A DNA stretch of 64,000 nucleotides from assembly GCF_014207375.1 (NCBI RefSeq), contig NZ_JACHEE010000001.1:310001-374000 (forward strand). The letters run 5' to 3'. This stretch comes from Arthrobacter sp. AZCC_0090 (GTDB taxonomy: Bacteria > Actinomycetota > Actinomycetes > Actinomycetales > Micrococcaceae). The position numbers were made by a program, and so were the translations under genes. This document shows positions 1 to 8,168 of the stretch, one piece after another (position 1 is the first letter of the stretch; every line of letters starts with the position of its first letter). Below the pieces are notes generated by a model. It was not told where the DNA came from and ran no database searches. It was given only the letters and a program-made list of their open reading frames with translations.

Positions 1-40
1 CCGCAAAGTGTCGTGCTGTGCTCCACCAGCCCATACACAC

Positions 41-86
41 AATGAGGGAGGGCCCCGTCCGCACGCGGACGGGGCCCTCCCTCATT
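41..86 (-). terminator. Strong hairpin downstream of qcrB
   Basis: A 22-base perfect inverted repeat (41-62 against 65-86) folds into a very stable GC-rich hairpin just beyond the qcrB stop at 101. There is no clear T-run on either side, so it may be a bidirectional or T-less actinobacterial terminator. The 40 bases to its left show no gene. Confidence 0.75.
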
Positions 87-100
87 ACTATCGCCGAGAG

Positions 101-1774
101 CTAGTGGCTCAGGCTCTTGTGCTCTTCGCCGGACTCGATGGCCTCATGGTGGCCATGCCCATGTGCGGCTTCAAGCTCAGCTGGCGTTGCCGGAGCAACA
201 CGGTCTTCGAAGAACCACTTGGAAAGAGCGGCGCGGCGCTTTTCCTTCGGGGTAACCACGCCGTGCTCGTTCGGCTCAGCTGGCAGCGGGACGGGTGACT
301 CGAAGCCTACGAGCTTGTAGTGCTTGTAATCGTCCAAAGGTGCATGCACCTCGATGAACTCGCCGTGCGGCAAGCGCACGATGCGACCCGTCTCGCGGCC
401 GTGCAGGGCGATCTCGCGGTCCTTGCGCTGCAGCGCAAGAGCCACGCGCTTGGCAACCATGAATGCAATGATCGGGCCAAGGAAGAAGAGCGTGCGCAGC
501 CAGTACGTGACGTCGTTCAGGGCAACGTGGAAGTGCGTCGCGATGAGGTCCGAGCCTGCAGCAGCCCACATGACGCAGTACCAAGTGAACCCTGCGACAC
601 CAATTGCAGTGCGGGTTGGGGCATTACGGGGCCGGTCGAGGACGTGGTGCTCGCGGTTGTCCTTGGTGATCCACCGTTCAATCCACGGGTACATGAAGAG
701 AACCGTGAAAATGATGCCAGCAGGAACCAAGGCTGGGAGAAGGACATTCAGCGTCAGTACGTGGCCGAAGATGATGTACTCGAAGTGGAAGTCGTTGACG
801 ACGCCTGGCATGAGACGCAGGGCACCATCGACAAATCCGATGTACCAGTCAGGCTGCGTACCGGCAGACACAGGAGAGGGGTCGTACGGCCCGTAGTTCC
901 AGATCGGGTTGATAGTGAACATCGCAGCCATAAGCGCGACCACGCCGAACACGATGAAGAAGAAGCCACCGGCCTTTGCGGCGTAGACCGGACCCAGCGG
1001 GTAGCCAACGACGTTTCCGTCGTTGCGGCCCGGGCCAGGGTACTGCGTGTGCTTGTGGACAACCACCATGAAGAGGTGGATGACGATCATCAGAAGAATC
1101 ATGGCCGGCACCAGCAGAATGTGAAGCACGTACAGGCGGCCGATGATGGCCGTTCCCGGGAACTCGCCCCCGAAGAGGAAGAACGAGATGTACGTTCCGA
1201 TCACCGGGATGGACTTGATGACGCCGTCGATGATGCGCAGGCCGTTACCTGAGAGCAGGTCGTCGGGGAGGGAGTATCCCGTGAAGCCTTCAGCCATGGC
1301 CAGGATCAACAGGACACCACCCACAACCCAGTTCATTTCACGCGGCTTGCGGAAGGCACCCGTGAAGAACACGCGCAGCATATGCACACCAAGCGAGGCC
1401 ACGAACAGCAGAGCCGCCCAGTGGTGCACCTGGCGGAAGAACAAGCCACCGCGAATGTCGAAGGAAATGTTCAGCGAGGAGCTGTACGCCACGGACATTT
1501 CGACATTGGTCAGCGGAGTGTACGAACCCGAGTAATGGGTCTCAGCCATGGACGGGTCAAAGAAGAACGTCAGGAAGGTACCCGACATGAGGAGGATGAC
1601 AAAGGAATACAGCGCCACCTCACCGAACATGAAGGACCAGTGGTCGGGGAAGACCTTCCGGCCGAATTCACGCAGGATTCCGGACCCGCCGACGCGCTCG
1701 TCAACAAAGTCCGTAATCCGGCCAACTTTGGTCTTCGGTGCGAAGGGGACTTCAGCTGTTGATGAGGCGCTCAT
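101..1774 (-). CDS. qcrB: Cytochrome bc1 complex cytochrome b subunit
   Basis: This is the membrane cytochrome b of the menaquinol:cytochrome c reductase, which oxidises quinol and passes electrons to the Rieske protein and cytochrome c. The 557-residue product has many hydrophobic helices and paired haem-ligand histidines near residues 117-131 and 218-233. A PDWY Qo-site motif near residue 308 replaces the classical PEWY, as is usual in actinobacteria. The C-terminal extension is charged and His-rich. The ATG at 1774 is preferred because a GGGAG ribosome site lies 10 bases upstream. A GTG at 1783 is in frame but sits on top of that site. The gene overlaps the end of qcrA by 23 bases, which implies translational coupling. 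It is the last gene of ctaE-qcrC-qcrA-qcrB. Confidence 0.97.
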   Translation of the reverse strand: MSASSTAEVPFAPKTKVGRITDFVDERVGGSGILREFGRKVFPDHWSFMFGEVALYSFVILLMSGTFLTFFFDPSMAETHYSGSYTPLTNVEMSVAYSSSLNISFDIRGGLFFRQVHHWAALLFVASLGVHMLRVFFTGAFRKPREMNWVVGGVLLILAMAEGFTGYSLPDDLLSGNGLRIIDGVIKSIPVIGTYISFFLFGGEFPGTAIIGRLYVLHILLVPAMILLMIVIHLFMVVVHKHTQYPGPGRNDGNVVGYPLGPVYAAKAGGFFFIVFGVVALMAAMFTINPIWNYGPYDPSPVSAGTQPDWYIGFVDGALRLMPGVVNDFHFEYIIFGHVLTLNVLLPALVPAGIIFTVLFMYPWIERWITKDNREHHVLDRPRNAPTRTAIGVAGFTWYCVMWAAAGSDLIATHFHVALNDVTYWLRTLFFLGPIIAFMVAKRVALALQRKDREIALHGRETGRIVRLPHGEFIEVHAPLDDYKHYKLVGFESPVPLPAEPNEHGVVTPKEKRRAALSKWFFEDRVAPATPAELEAAHGHGHHEAIESGEEHKSLSH

Positions 1775-2822
1775 GCTCGTCACGCTCCCAGTAACTCGGT
1801 CCTACAGGTTCTTTGAAGTCGCTCGTGGCTACGAGGTAGCCCTCAGCGTCGACCGCGATGGGCAGCTGGGGGAGCGGACGGCTGGCGGGTCCGAAGACAA
1901 CCTTGCATTCCTTGGTGAGGTCGAAGGTCGACTGGTGGCACGGGCACAGCAGGTGGTGCGTCTGCTGCTCGTACAAAGCAACCGGGCAACCAACGTGGGT
2001 GCAGATCTTGGAGTAGGCAACAATTCCGTTGTAGCTCCAGTTTTCACGGCCCTTGGAGATCGTCAAGTCGTCAGGATTGAGGCGCATGAGCAGGACGACG
2101 GCCTTGGCCTTCGCGCTCAGCTTGCCTTCCTGGAGCTCGTTAAGGCCTTCGGGGATCACGTGGAACGCAGACCCGATGGTTACATCCGATGCCTTGATCG
2201 GAGTTCCGTCGGGATCGCGGGTGAGGCGCTTGAGCTTGCCGTCCTGAGGTGCCCACATGGTGTGCGCAAGCTTGTCGTCCGGGCGGGGGCCAAGGTCACC
2301 GAAAACGGCCAAGGCCGGGAGGGGTGCCAGCGCCACAGCACCCAAAAGGGTGTTGCGGATCAGTGGGCGACGCTTGATGCCGGTTTCCTCGACGATGTCC
2401 TCGACGATCCGCACGGCGGCCTGCCGGTCTTCCTCGGTACGGATGGCGTGGCGCTCTTCCGATACCTCGTGGTCCGGCATGAGGGCCTTGGCCCAGTGCA
2501 CGATGCCGGTGCCGATGCCGAGCATCGCGAATGCGGTGCCAAGGCCAAGCAGCAGGTTTTGGGTGCGGATCGTTGCGATCGTGGAGTCTTGCCCAAGATC
2601 GATGGCAAAGTACGACACCAGGAAGATCACTGTGCCGACCACGGAGATGCCAAACAGAATGGCTACCTGTCGCTCGGCTCGCTTAGCGGCTCTCGGGTCC
2701 GTGTCAGCCAGGCGCAAACGGTGCGGAGGAAGTCCAGGATCCTGGAACTTCTCCACAACATTCTGACCAGCCGTAGCTACGGTGCCCGAGTGGTTCGGAC
2801 TGCCGTCACTATGGTTGCCCAT
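1752..2822 (-). CDS. qcrA: Cytochrome bc1 complex Rieske iron-sulfur subunit
   Basis: This is the Rieske 2Fe-2S subunit of the bc1 complex, taking electrons from quinol at the Qo site. The 356-residue product has the long actinobacterial architecture: an N-terminal region with about three hydrophobic segments (near residues 55-75, 90-112 and 156-175), then the Rieske domain. The cluster motifs CTHVGC (about 274) and CPCHQS (about 293) are both intact. The ATG at 2822 has GAGG six bases upstream. An ATG at 2834 is in frame but lies directly against an AGAAGG. The gene sits between qcrC and qcrB. A small hairpin precedes it in the qcrC-qcrA gap. Confidence 0.96.
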   Translation of the reverse strand: MGNHSDGSPNHSGTVATAGQNVVEKFQDPGLPPHRLRLADTDPRAAKRAERQVAILFGISVVGTVIFLVSYFAIDLGQDSTIATIRTQNLLLGLGTAFAMLGIGTGIVHWAKALMPDHEVSEERHAIRTEEDRQAAVRIVEDIVEETGIKRRPLIRNTLLGAVALAPLPALAVFGDLGPRPDDKLAHTMWAPQDGKLKRLTRDPDGTPIKASDVTIGSAFHVIPEGLNELQEGKLSAKAKAVVLLMRLNPDDLTISKGRENWSYNGIVAYSKICTHVGCPVALYEQQTHHLLCPCHQSTFDLTKECKVVFGPASRPLPQLPIAVDAEGYLVATSDFKEPVGPSYWERDEHERLINS

Positions 2823-2882
2823 AATTCGCCTCATCCTTCTCTCGTTGTCCCGGCCGTAACCGGGTTAATGTTCAATTCAAAA

Positions 2883-2900
2883 CTGCTGTGGGGACAGCAG
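2883..2900 (-). terminator. Intercistronic hairpin with T-run between qcrC and qcrA
   Basis: CTGCTGT and ACAGCAG pair around a four-base loop. On the minus strand the stem is followed directly by TTTT. The site lies between the qcrC stop and the qcrA start. It could act as a partial terminator or as an RNA-processing and stability element that sets subunit ratios. The stem is only seven pairs. Confidence 0.4.
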
Positions 2901-2920
2901 AAGCTTTTGGTGCGTCTGGA

Positions 2921-3709
2921 CTAAGACGTACGCGACGTCAGCCAGATGGTGAAGGCGATGATGACGCCGAGGCCTGCAACCCAGACGAAGAGGCCTTCGG
3001 AAACCGGACCCAGCGAACCGAGGTCGGCGCCACCCGGCGAACCGTTGGCTTCGATCTTCTTCAGGAAGGTGATGATGTCGCGCTTGCCCTCAGGAGAAAT
3101 GTTGGCGTCGTTGAAGACGGGCATGTTCTGCGGACCGGTAGCCATGGCTTCATAGATATGCTGGCCCGAGACTCCGGCCAGCGCCGGAGCAAACTTTCCG
3201 CGGGTCAACGCACCCCCGGCAGCCGCGGCGTTGTGGCACATTGCGCAGTTCACGCGGAAGAGTTCGCCACCTTTGGCGGCATCTCCCTTTTCGTCAAGCA
3301 GTGCTGCATCGGGAATAGCCGGGCCGGCGCCGAGCGAAGCGACGTAAGCCGCCAGCTGCTGCGTCTGCTGGTCGTTGAACTGCCTTGGCTTTTCTTGGGC
3401 CTGGGGTCCGTTCATCTGCATGGGCATACGGCCGGTGCCAACCTGGAAGTCAACCGCAGCTGCACCCACGCCGACCAGCGAGGGACCGTCTTTGGTTCCG
3501 CTAGCGCCCATGCCGTGGCAGGTGGCGCAGTTGGCGGCAAAGAGCTTGCCACCCTCCTGGGCGTCGCTTGCGCTGAAGGTAGTGGTGTCTGCCTTCGCCT
3601 GGTTGACCGTTGTGGCAACGGCGTAAAGCCCACCAGTGACGAGGAGTCCCATCAGCAGCAGCGCAATGGCTGCCAGTGGATGACGTCGCTTCTGCGAGAG
3701 TGCCTTCAC
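2921..3709 (-). CDS. qcrC: Cytochrome bc1 complex dihaem cytochrome c subunit
   Basis: This is the dihaem cytochrome c of the actinobacterial bc1-aa3 supercomplex. It carries electrons from the Rieske centre straight to the oxidase, so no soluble cytochrome c is needed. The 262-residue protein has an N-terminal membrane anchor or uncleaved signal (about 10-35), two haem c motifs, CATCHG (61-66) and CAMCHN (155-160), and a C-terminal transmembrane helix. The GTG start at 3709 has AAGGA eight bases upstream. It lies 88 bases after ctaE and heads the qcrCAB block. Confidence 0.96.
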   Translation of the reverse strand: MKALSQKRRHPLAAIALLLMGLLVTGGLYAVATTVNQAKADTTTFSASDAQEGGKLFAANCATCHGMGASGTKDGPSLVGVGAAAVDFQVGTGRMPMQMNGPQAQEKPRQFNDQQTQQLAAYVASLGAGPAIPDAALLDEKGDAAKGGELFRVNCAMCHNAAAAGGALTRGKFAPALAGVSGQHIYEAMATGPQNMPVFNDANISPEGKRDIITFLKKIEANGSPGGADLGSLGPVSEGLFVWVAGLGVIIAFTIWLTSRTS

Positions 3710-3737
3710 GTGGTGGTTCCTTTATTCGATCCTGCGT

Positions 3738-3786
3738 CGGCTCCGTGAGCCGCTTCTTGAAAATTCATCCTCTTGTGGAACAAGAG
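3738..3786 (-). other. Two small hairpins in the ctaE-qcrC gap
   Basis: CGGCTC/GAGCCG (3738-3752, three-base loop) and CTCTTG/CAAGAG (3770-3786, five-base loop) lie between ctaE and qcrC. Neither has a convincing T-run, so they look more like mRNA processing or stability elements than terminators. Confidence 0.3.
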
Positions 3787-3797
3787 TCAGTGCCGGG

Positions 3798-4436
3798 CTA
3801 CTTCAGGACGTAGATGACCAGGAAGAGGCCGATCCACACAACATCCACGAAGTGCCAGTAGTACGAGGTGACGATTGCCGAGGTCGCTTCAAAGTGTCCG
3901 AACTTCTTGGCCGCGTACGCACGGCCGATGATGAACAGGAAGGCGATGAGGCCGCCGATGACGTGGAGACCATGGAAGCCGGTTGTGATGTAGAACGAGG
4001 AACCGTAGGCGTTGGCCGAAAGAGTGACGTGCTCAGAGACGAGCATGGCGTATTCGGTGGTCTGCCCGGCAACGAAGAAGGAGCCCATGAGGAACGTCAG
4101 GATGAACCACTCGTTCATACCCCAGCGGGTGAGCTGCAGCAGGCCGCCTCGACGGCGAGGCTCAAGTCGCTCGGCAGCGAAGACGCCCATCTGGCAAGTA
4201 AAGGAACTGGCCACAAGGACGATCGTGTTGACAAGCGCAAACGGGAAGTTGAGCTTGCCGGTTTCTTCAGCCCACAACGCACCTGACGTAGAGCGCAGGG
4301 TGAAGTACATGGCAAAGAGACCGGCGAAGAACATCAACTCACTGGAAAGCCACACAACGGTTCCAACGGAAACCAGATTGGGGCGATTCAGCGTCGGGTG
4401 CGCCGGGGTACTGGGGGCATGGGTCGCAGATGTCAC
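3798..4436 (-). CDS. ctaE: Cytochrome c oxidase subunit III
   Basis: This is subunit III of the aa3-type terminal oxidase. The 212-residue product contains the expected run of hydrophobic helices, beginning with the family-typical LNRPN and [15 protein letters not shown] segments and ending in a C-terminal helix. It is the first gene of the ctaE-qcrCAB operon. The start is taken as GTG 4436 rather than the in-frame TTG at 4472. A -10-like CATAAT lies six bases before the GTG, with TTGGGA 18 bases further up, so the mRNA would begin at the start codon. The extra 12 residues from the TTG (positions 4472-4437) would overlap the promoter and are not family-like. The other oxidase subunits are not in this window. 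Confidence 0.95.
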   Translation of the reverse strand: MTSATHAPSTPAHPTLNRPNLVSVGTVVWLSSELMFFAGLFAMYFTLRSTSGALWAEETGKLNFPFALVNTIVLVASSFTCQMGVFAAERLEPRRRGGLLQLTRWGMNEWFILTFLMGSFFVAGQTTEYAMLVSEHVTLSANAYGSSFYITTGFHGLHVIGGLIAFLFIIGRAYAAKKFGHFEATSAIVTSYYWHFVDVVWIGLFLVIYVLK

Positions 4437-4472
4437 AAGGACATTATGTCTGTAAAAGTCCGGACTTCCCAA
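4437..4472 (-). promoter_or_regulatory. Leaderless promoter of ctaE-qcrCAB
   Basis: On the minus strand TTGGGA (4472-4467), an 18-base spacer and CATAAT (4448-4443) are followed after six bases by the GTG of ctaE. The spacing puts the transcription start on the start codon. Confidence 0.55.
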
Positions 4473-4547
4473 TGCGAACCGCCTTTTGGGGGGACTTTTT
4501 CTACAAACACGCGAATTCGCGCGGAAAAGTTCCCGGGGTGGTTCACA

Positions 4548-4584
4548 TTGGTCATGGAGCAGGGTCGATCGCTAGCATCGAGTG
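4548..4584 (+). promoter_or_regulatory. Leaderless promoter of trpD
   Basis: TTGGTC (4548-4553) and TAGCAT (4573-4578) are separated by 19 bases. TAGCAT ends six bases before GTG 4585. There is no Shine-Dalgarno sequence. It diverges from the ctaE promoter within a 148-base gap. Confidence 0.45.
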
Positions 4585-5643
4585 GTGACTTCACAGGCAT
4601 CTGCACAGCAGGCAAGCAACTCGTGGCCCGGACTCATCTCCGCATTGATCAAGGGGCATGACCTCTCGGTCGAGAACACCGCATGGGCCATGAACACCAT
4701 CATGTCCGGGGAAGCCGCTCCTTCCCAGATTGCAGGCTTCCTGGTTGCCCTGCGCGCCAAGGGGGAAACTGTGGAGGAAGTCACCGGATTGGTCGAGGCG
4801 ATGCTTTCCAACGCCAACCCCGTGAGTATCCCCGGCGAAAAGCTGGACATCGTGGGCACCGGCGGCGATCAGCTCAACACCGTCAATATCTCCACTATGG
4901 CTGCACTTGTGGCCGCGGGCGCGGGCGCGCGCGTCGTGAAGCACGGGAACCGGGCGGCGTCGTCGTCGTCAGGCTCCGCGGATGTCCTGGAAGCCCTTGG
5001 CGTCAGGCTCGACTTGCCGATCGAGCGCGTTGCCCGCAACGCTGAAGACGCTGGAATCACTTTCTGTTTCGCGCAGGTATTCCATCCGTCATTCCGGCAT
5101 ACCGGAGTTGTCCGGGCGGAACTCGGCATCCCCACAGCTTTCAATTTCCTGGGACCGATGACCAACCCGGCCCATGTCCAGGCTTCCGCCGTTGGGGTGG
5201 CCAACGCCGCCATGGCGCCACTGATCGCGGGGGTCTTGGCACGCCGGGGGAGCCGCGGACTGGTGTTCCGCGGAGAAGACGGCCTGGATGAACTGACCAC
5301 CACGGGTCCATCCACCGTGTGGGAAATCAGGAGTGGGACAGTCTCAGAACAGCTGTTCTCGCCGGCTGACCTTGGGATCGCCAAGGCAACCGTCGCAGAT
5401 CTCCGGGGCGGCAACGCCGTGGCGAATGCCGCCGTCGTGCGTGAAGTACTGGATGGGAAGCCGGGCCCGGTCCGCGATGCCGTGTTGCTCAATGCCGCTG
5501 CCGGCCTGGTGGCCTTCGATACTTCCGCCGACGGGCCGTTCCTGGACCGCATGAAGGCGGCCTGGCTGCGGGCCGCCGAGTCCGTTGACTCTGGAGCAGC
5601 TGCCCGCGTGCTGGACACGTGGGTCGGACTCACTCAAGACTGA
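4585..5643 (+). CDS. trpD: Anthranilate phosphoribosyltransferase
   Basis: This enzyme transfers phosphoribosyl from PRPP to anthranilate in the second step of tryptophan synthesis. The 352-residue product has the family length and its signatures: the glycine-rich GTGGD loop followed by LNTVNIST, the [19 protein letters not shown] stretch for phosphate and anthranilate binding, and the GPMTNPA segment. The gene stands alone, away from other trp genes, divergent from the respiratory operon. GTG 4585 is chosen over GTG 4582 because TAGCAT sits exactly six bases upstream. Confidence 0.95.
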   Translation: MTSQASAQQASNSWPGLISALIKGHDLSVENTAWAMNTIMSGEAAPSQIAGFLVALRAKGETVEEVTGLVEAMLSNANPVSIPGEKLDIVGTGGDQLNTVNISTMAALVAAGAGARVVKHGNRAASSSSGSADVLEALGVRLDLPIERVARNAEDAGITFCFAQVFHPSFRHTGVVRAELGIPTAFNFLGPMTNPAHVQASAVGVANAAMAPLIAGVLARRGSRGLVFRGEDGLDELTTTGPSTVWEIRSGTVSEQLFSPADLGIAKATVADLRGGNAVANAAVVREVLDGKPGPVRDAVLLNAAAGLVAFDTSADGPFLDRMKAAWLRAAESVDSGAAARVLDTWVGLTQD

Positions 5644-5670
5644 GCTGGCAACGCGCCAGGGTATCGGCCT

Positions 5671-5952
5671 TTACTGCTCGAAGCCCAAGGAAAAAGCTGC
5701 GTCCAGATCATGCTGGGAGTAGGCCCGGAAAGCGATGTGCGTGGTGGTATGAACCACTGCAGGAACCTTGGAAAGCTTGTCTGCGATGACGTCCGCCAGC
5801 TCCTCATGCTTAGCGACACGTGCCACGGCAATAAGGTCCCATTCTCCTGTGACGGAGTAGACCTCGCTGATGCCCTGGATGGCTGAAATCTCCTCGGCCG
5901 TCTCCGGGATACGTGAAGCGTCGGTCTTGATCAGGACGAAAGCGGTGATCAC
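5671..5952 (-). CDS. Stand-alone Lrp/AsnC ligand-binding (RAM) domain protein
   Basis: The 93-residue protein matches only the effector-binding RAM half of Lrp/AsnC regulators (alpha-beta sandwich, VYSVTGEWDLIAVARV core). The DNA-binding helix-turn-helix is absent. Such proteins oligomerise and bind amino acids and may modulate full-length Lrp proteins, but no target is evident. The GTG start at 5952 has GGAAAGG nine bases upstream. The gene converges on trpD with a 27-base gap. Its position beside trpD suggests, but does not show, a link to amino-acid sensing. Confidence 0.85.
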   Translation of the reverse strand: MITAFVLIKTDASRIPETAEEISAIQGISEVYSVTGEWDLIAVARVAKHEELADVIADKLSKVPAVVHTTTHIAFRAYSQHDLDAAFSLGFEQ

Positions 5953-6028
5953 TGGGGGCGGCCTTTCCGAAGTGCAGCAGTGGACGATGCAAGCCTAGTG
6001 CATAGGCCCTGGTCTCAGGCCTGAAGGC

Positions 6029-6439
6029 TCAGAGCTGACGGTTCCGTCGACGTGCACGGGTCACGAGGGCGATCACGGCGCGGTAGCCAAGCAGCAGGAT
6101 TGCCAAGCTGATCAAAGCAACAATGATGAAAGCAAGCACCACAGTCTGGCCGGTGATTGCGCGCAAAAGCATGCCCCCGGTCACGGTTCCGATCCACACA
6201 GCGACGCCGGACGGCCAGGTTGCGAAAGGCGCCCGCCAGATCCTCGCGGAGGCCCACGCTATCGCGGCACCGGCAAGAAACGGCCAGGCCGTGGAAAAGA
6301 CCCCGGAAAGAACATCGGCGCGCTGGTGTGCGTCCCGGCCAATGGCAGCGAATACCAGAATGAGAACGGCATCGGCGAGAGCGGCGATGAAGGCAGTCCC
6401 GAGGAGGGCGGGTTTTGCAGCAGGCATGGAAACGACCAT
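6029..6439 (-). CDS. DUF3054 family membrane protein
   Basis: A 136-residue protein with four predicted transmembrane segments matches the DUF3054 pattern: a DAVLILVFAAIGR-like first helix and a TAWPF motif before the second. The function is unknown. The start is uncertain; ATG 6439 and ATG 6427 both fit and neither has a clear ribosome site. The open frame continues upstream, but those codons would overlap the divergent VOC gene and do not look coding. Confidence 0.75.
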   Translation of the reverse strand: MVVSMPAAKPALLGTAFIAALADAVLILVFAAIGRDAHQRADVLSGVFSTAWPFLAGAAIAWASARIWRAPFATWPSGVAVWIGTVTGGMLLRAITGQTVVLAFIIVALISLAILLLGYRAVIALVTRARRRNRQL

Positions 6440-6579
6440 ATCCCGCACGGAAGCCGAACTCGAACCGAAGTCTTCCGGTTTTGGAACCAACGCCGGACCA
6501 AAAGCCTTGAACCTGAGCCCTGCGGCGCGGAAGATGTGGCTACCAAACGTAAAGCGAAGCCAGTCCCTGGAGGTAAGGA

Positions 6580-6954
6580 ATGAGGTTGATCCAGGTTGCC
6601 CAGCGGGCGGTTGACCTCGGCCGGGCATCTGCGTTCTACTCGCGGCTCTTGGGCAGCGAGCCGACGGGAAAATTCGATCCGCCCGGCCTCTTGTTCTTCG
6701 ATCTCGACGGGGTTCGGCTCCTGCTGGATAAGGGCGCTCCGACCTCGCTGATTTATCTGGACGTGGCGGATGTCAGGTCCGCGATTGAAGAGATCCGTGC
6801 TTCAGGAGCCAAGGTCGTGCAGGAACCGCAGCTCATCTACAGCCACGTTGACGCGAGCCTTGGACCTGCTGGAACCGATGAATGGATGGCGTTCATCGAG
6901 GACAGCGAAGGCAACACGGTGGGACTCGTCGGCCGCGAGCCAAGGGCGAGTTAG
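6580..6954 (+). CDS. VOC (glyoxalase/bleomycin-resistance) family protein
   Basis: The 124-residue single-domain product has the vicinal-oxygen-chelate fold pattern: an N-terminal RAVDLGRASAFYSRLLG, a central repeat and a C-terminal EDSEGNTVGLVGR typical of metal-binding glyoxalase-like proteins. The substrate cannot be inferred. A strong GGAGG lies six bases before the ATG. It converges on the exporter gene that follows, with a gap of seven bases. Confidence 0.85.
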   Translation: MRLIQVAQRAVDLGRASAFYSRLLGSEPTGKFDPPGLLFFDLDGVRLLLDKGAPTSLIYLDVADVRSAIEEIRASGAKVVQEPQLIYSHVDASLGPAGTDEWMAFIEDSEGNTVGLVGREPRAS

Positions 6955-6961
6955 CGAAGGG

Positions 6962-7624
6962 TCAATTCCGGTCTGTGGCGATTTTGGCCGCGAACCCGAT
7001 GAGTACGACGCCGGCGATGCGGTCGGTGACCTTGCTCACCGCAGGCGATTGGAGCCATCTCCGGGCAAAATGGGTTGCCGCGATGATGCCCGCGAACCAC
7101 AGGATGCCTTCAACGCTGTGGACGGTAGGCAGAAGTATGCCCATCAACAACGGCGGAGCATCTGGCGGCAAGAACTGCGGGATCATCGCCATGTAGAACA
7201 CTCCTACTTTGGGATTCAGAAGGCTGCACGTGATGCCGGTGAGCCATGAAGAACGTCCGATTGGCGGCCGGGGTTGCCCCGTTGCCTCAGCCATGGCTGG
7301 AGCAACATCCGGAGCTGAGGCCCGTGGCACGCGCCGGAAACTCTTGATCAGCATGGACAGGCCCAGCCACGCCATATATGCGGCGCCTGCCAATTTGAGG
7401 ACCAGAAACGCCTCCTGCGAAGCGGCGAGCAAAGCAGAGGCGCCGACCGCGGCAGCAACGCCCCAGACCATCGTGCCCGTGCAAATTCCTCCGGCTGCAG
7501 CGAAGGCCGGAACCCGGCCTTGGCTGATTGCAGTGCGCAGCACAAGGACCGTGTCCATTCCTGGAATGATCGTCAGCAGCGCGGCGACGACGGCGAAGGA
7601 AGCCAAAGCCGTGGGGATGGTCAT
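6962..7624 (-). CDS. LysE/RhtB family amino-acid exporter
   Basis: A 220-residue inner-membrane protein of the LysE/RhtB superfamily with about six hydrophobic segments, the N-terminal TIIPGMDTVLVLR signature and the family motif SLLNPKVGVFYMA. It is expected to export amino acids or related small molecules. TACCAT lies five bases before the ATG, so transcription may be leaderless. A second, separate LysE-type gene lies at 11.6 kb. Confidence 0.9.
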   Translation of the reverse strand: MTIPTALASFAVVAALLTIIPGMDTVLVLRTAISQGRVPAFAAAGGICTGTMVWGVAAAVGASALLAASQEAFLVLKLAGAAYMAWLGLSMLIKSFRRVPRASAPDVAPAMAEATGQPRPPIGRSSWLTGITCSLLNPKVGVFYMAMIPQFLPPDAPPLLMGILLPTVHSVEGILWFAGIIAATHFARRWLQSPAVSKVTDRIAGVVLIGFAAKIATDRN

Positions 7625-7740
7625 GCTCTATGGTAGCCAGCCGGCGTCGGGCAAATTGACTGTGGATGCTGTCGGCCGGCGCTGTTAGCATGACGAAAAG
7701 GTAGCTGATCGCGCTGCCACGAACACTGAGGAGCCACGTA

Positions 7741-8160
7741 ATGACCACGAACCTCAACCCCTACATCAGCTTTCGGGACAATGCCAAGGAGGCCATGGCC
7801 TTCTACAAGTCGGTCTTCGGCGGCGAGTTGACCCAGAGCACCTTCGCGGAGTTCCACGCCAGTGAAGATCCCGCCGAAAGCGAAAAAATAATGCACTCGG
7901 CACTCAAGACGGACAATGGACTGCTGCTCATGGCTGCAGACACTCCCAACAGCATGGACTACAGCCCCGGCAACAACATTTCGGTGTCCCTCAGCGGAGA
8001 CGACGAAGCCGAGCTTCGCGGCTATTGGGACGGACTGGCCGACGGGGGAACGGTCACTGTACCGATGGAAAAGGCGCCATGGGGCGACATTTTCGGAATG
8101 GTGACGGATAAGTTCGGCATTGCGTGGCTCGTCAACGTCTCGGGGGAGCAGCCCCAGTAA
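7741..8160 (+). CDS. PhnB-like VOC family protein
   Basis: A 139-residue PhnB-type glyoxalase-fold protein: an N-terminal NPYISFRDNAKEAMAFYKS, a central GNNISVSLSG and a C-terminal WGDIFGMVTDKFGIAWLVN are all characteristic. The enzymatic role is unknown in most members. GAGGAG seven bases before the ATG gives a clear start. It converges on the SGNH hydrolase gene with an eight-base gap. Confidence 0.88.
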   Translation: MTTNLNPYISFRDNAKEAMAFYKSVFGGELTQSTFAEFHASEDPAESEKIMHSALKTDNGLLLMAADTPNSMDYSPGNNISVSLSGDDEAELRGYWDGLADGGTVTVPMEKAPWGDIFGMVTDKFGIAWLVNVSGEQPQ

Positions 8161-8168
8161 TGCAAGCT

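Noticed and set aside
320..1252. Long plus-strand frame of 310 codons opposite qcrB
   Set aside because: It is the antisense shadow of a certain gene, and the translation is Arg/Asp/Glu/Val-rich without domains.
1548..2924. 458-codon plus-strand frame across qcrA
   Set aside because: It mirrors the codon structure of qcrA and has no recognisable protein features or ribosome site.
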